DNA of 64,000 nt from Pseudomonadota bacterium (GTDB taxonomy: Bacteria; Pseudomonadota; Gammaproteobacteria; Burkholderiales; Rhodocyclaceae). Location: assembly GCA_018241725.1 (NCBI GenBank), contig JAFEDI010000093.1, positions 212,836 through 276,835 of the forward strand, read 5' to 3'. The stretch's first letter is position 1. The number at the start of each line of letters is the position of its first letter. The notes beneath the pieces are model-generated. The model saw only the letters and a list, made by a program, of their open reading frames with translations. It did no database searches and was not told the origin of the DNA. Shown here in pieces: positions 63,963-64,000 of the stretch. The position numbers and the translations under genes were made by a program.

Positions 63963-64000
63963 GATGTTCTGCTGTCATCCACGGAAATCCGCCTGAAGCC

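Noticed and set aside
63706-63978. A 90-residue minus-strand frame containing AMGIEPTALAWEARVLPLYDAR
   Set aside because: This is the well-known false protein produced by translating the antisense strand of tRNA-Gly; the tRNA itself is certain.

Overview
This window looks like chromosome of a GC-rich betaproteobacterium, most likely of the Rhodocyclales (Azospira/Dechloromonas/Zoogloea-like). That placement is inferred from gene content: system I cytochrome c maturation, single-chain indolepyruvate ferredoxin oxidoreductase, ubiC-ubiA, tandem LpxL-type acyltransferases and dense ATGA-overlapping operons. No 16S rRNA gene is present to confirm it.

Positions 1-30200 form a cell-surface island. 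It opens with the end of a type I secretion system: an HlyD/AprE-type adaptor (5'-truncated by the window edge) and a TolC-type outer-membrane channel. It closes with a 3191-residue secreted protein (DUF4214 start, RTX-like Asp/Gly/Asn repeats, almost no cysteine) followed by sapC. Between them are five GT4-like glycosyltransferases, a GT9-methyltransferase fusion, a Wzm/Wzt-type ABC glycan exporter, a coiled-coil methyltransferase, an acyltransferase-3 membrane protein, a polytopic membrane protein and a periplasmic-type ATP-dependent DNA ligase. The simplest reading is that the secretion system exports the giant protein as an S-layer or surface coat, while the glycan genes make and export a surface polysaccharide that may anchor or decorate it.

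Positions 30200-46300 are mainly housekeeping genes: a UDP-glucuronate 4-epimerase-type gene, waaA, ubiC-ubiA, recG, ridA, a chemoreceptor-like signalling protein, a DUF362/ferredoxin/SDR fusion, indolepyruvate ferredoxin oxidoreductase, two GNAT acetyltransferases and a membrane-anchored methyltransferase. An orphan ParA-like ATPase (46317-47024) leads into a complete ccmABCDEFGHI operon (47138-54211), which is nearly all overlapping or tightly spaced.

Positions 54250-64000 hold a Cache/HAMP/PAS/GGDEF diguanylate cyclase, a cupin, an exported metallo-beta-lactamase-fold hydrolase, metK, two lipid A acyltransferases, a small membrane protein, trmB, thiG, thiS and tRNA-Gly(CCC).

The most interesting non-coding signal is the metK leader. 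A consensus-like promoter starts a roughly 158-nt leader whose 5' part resembles the SAM-II riboswitch fold, followed by an intrinsic terminator just before the metK ribosome-binding site. The most interesting coding signal is the giant protein locus: about 9.6 kb with no TTA, CTA or TCA codon, its own promoter-like element and 5' stem-loop, and a strong terminator placed immediately before sapC.
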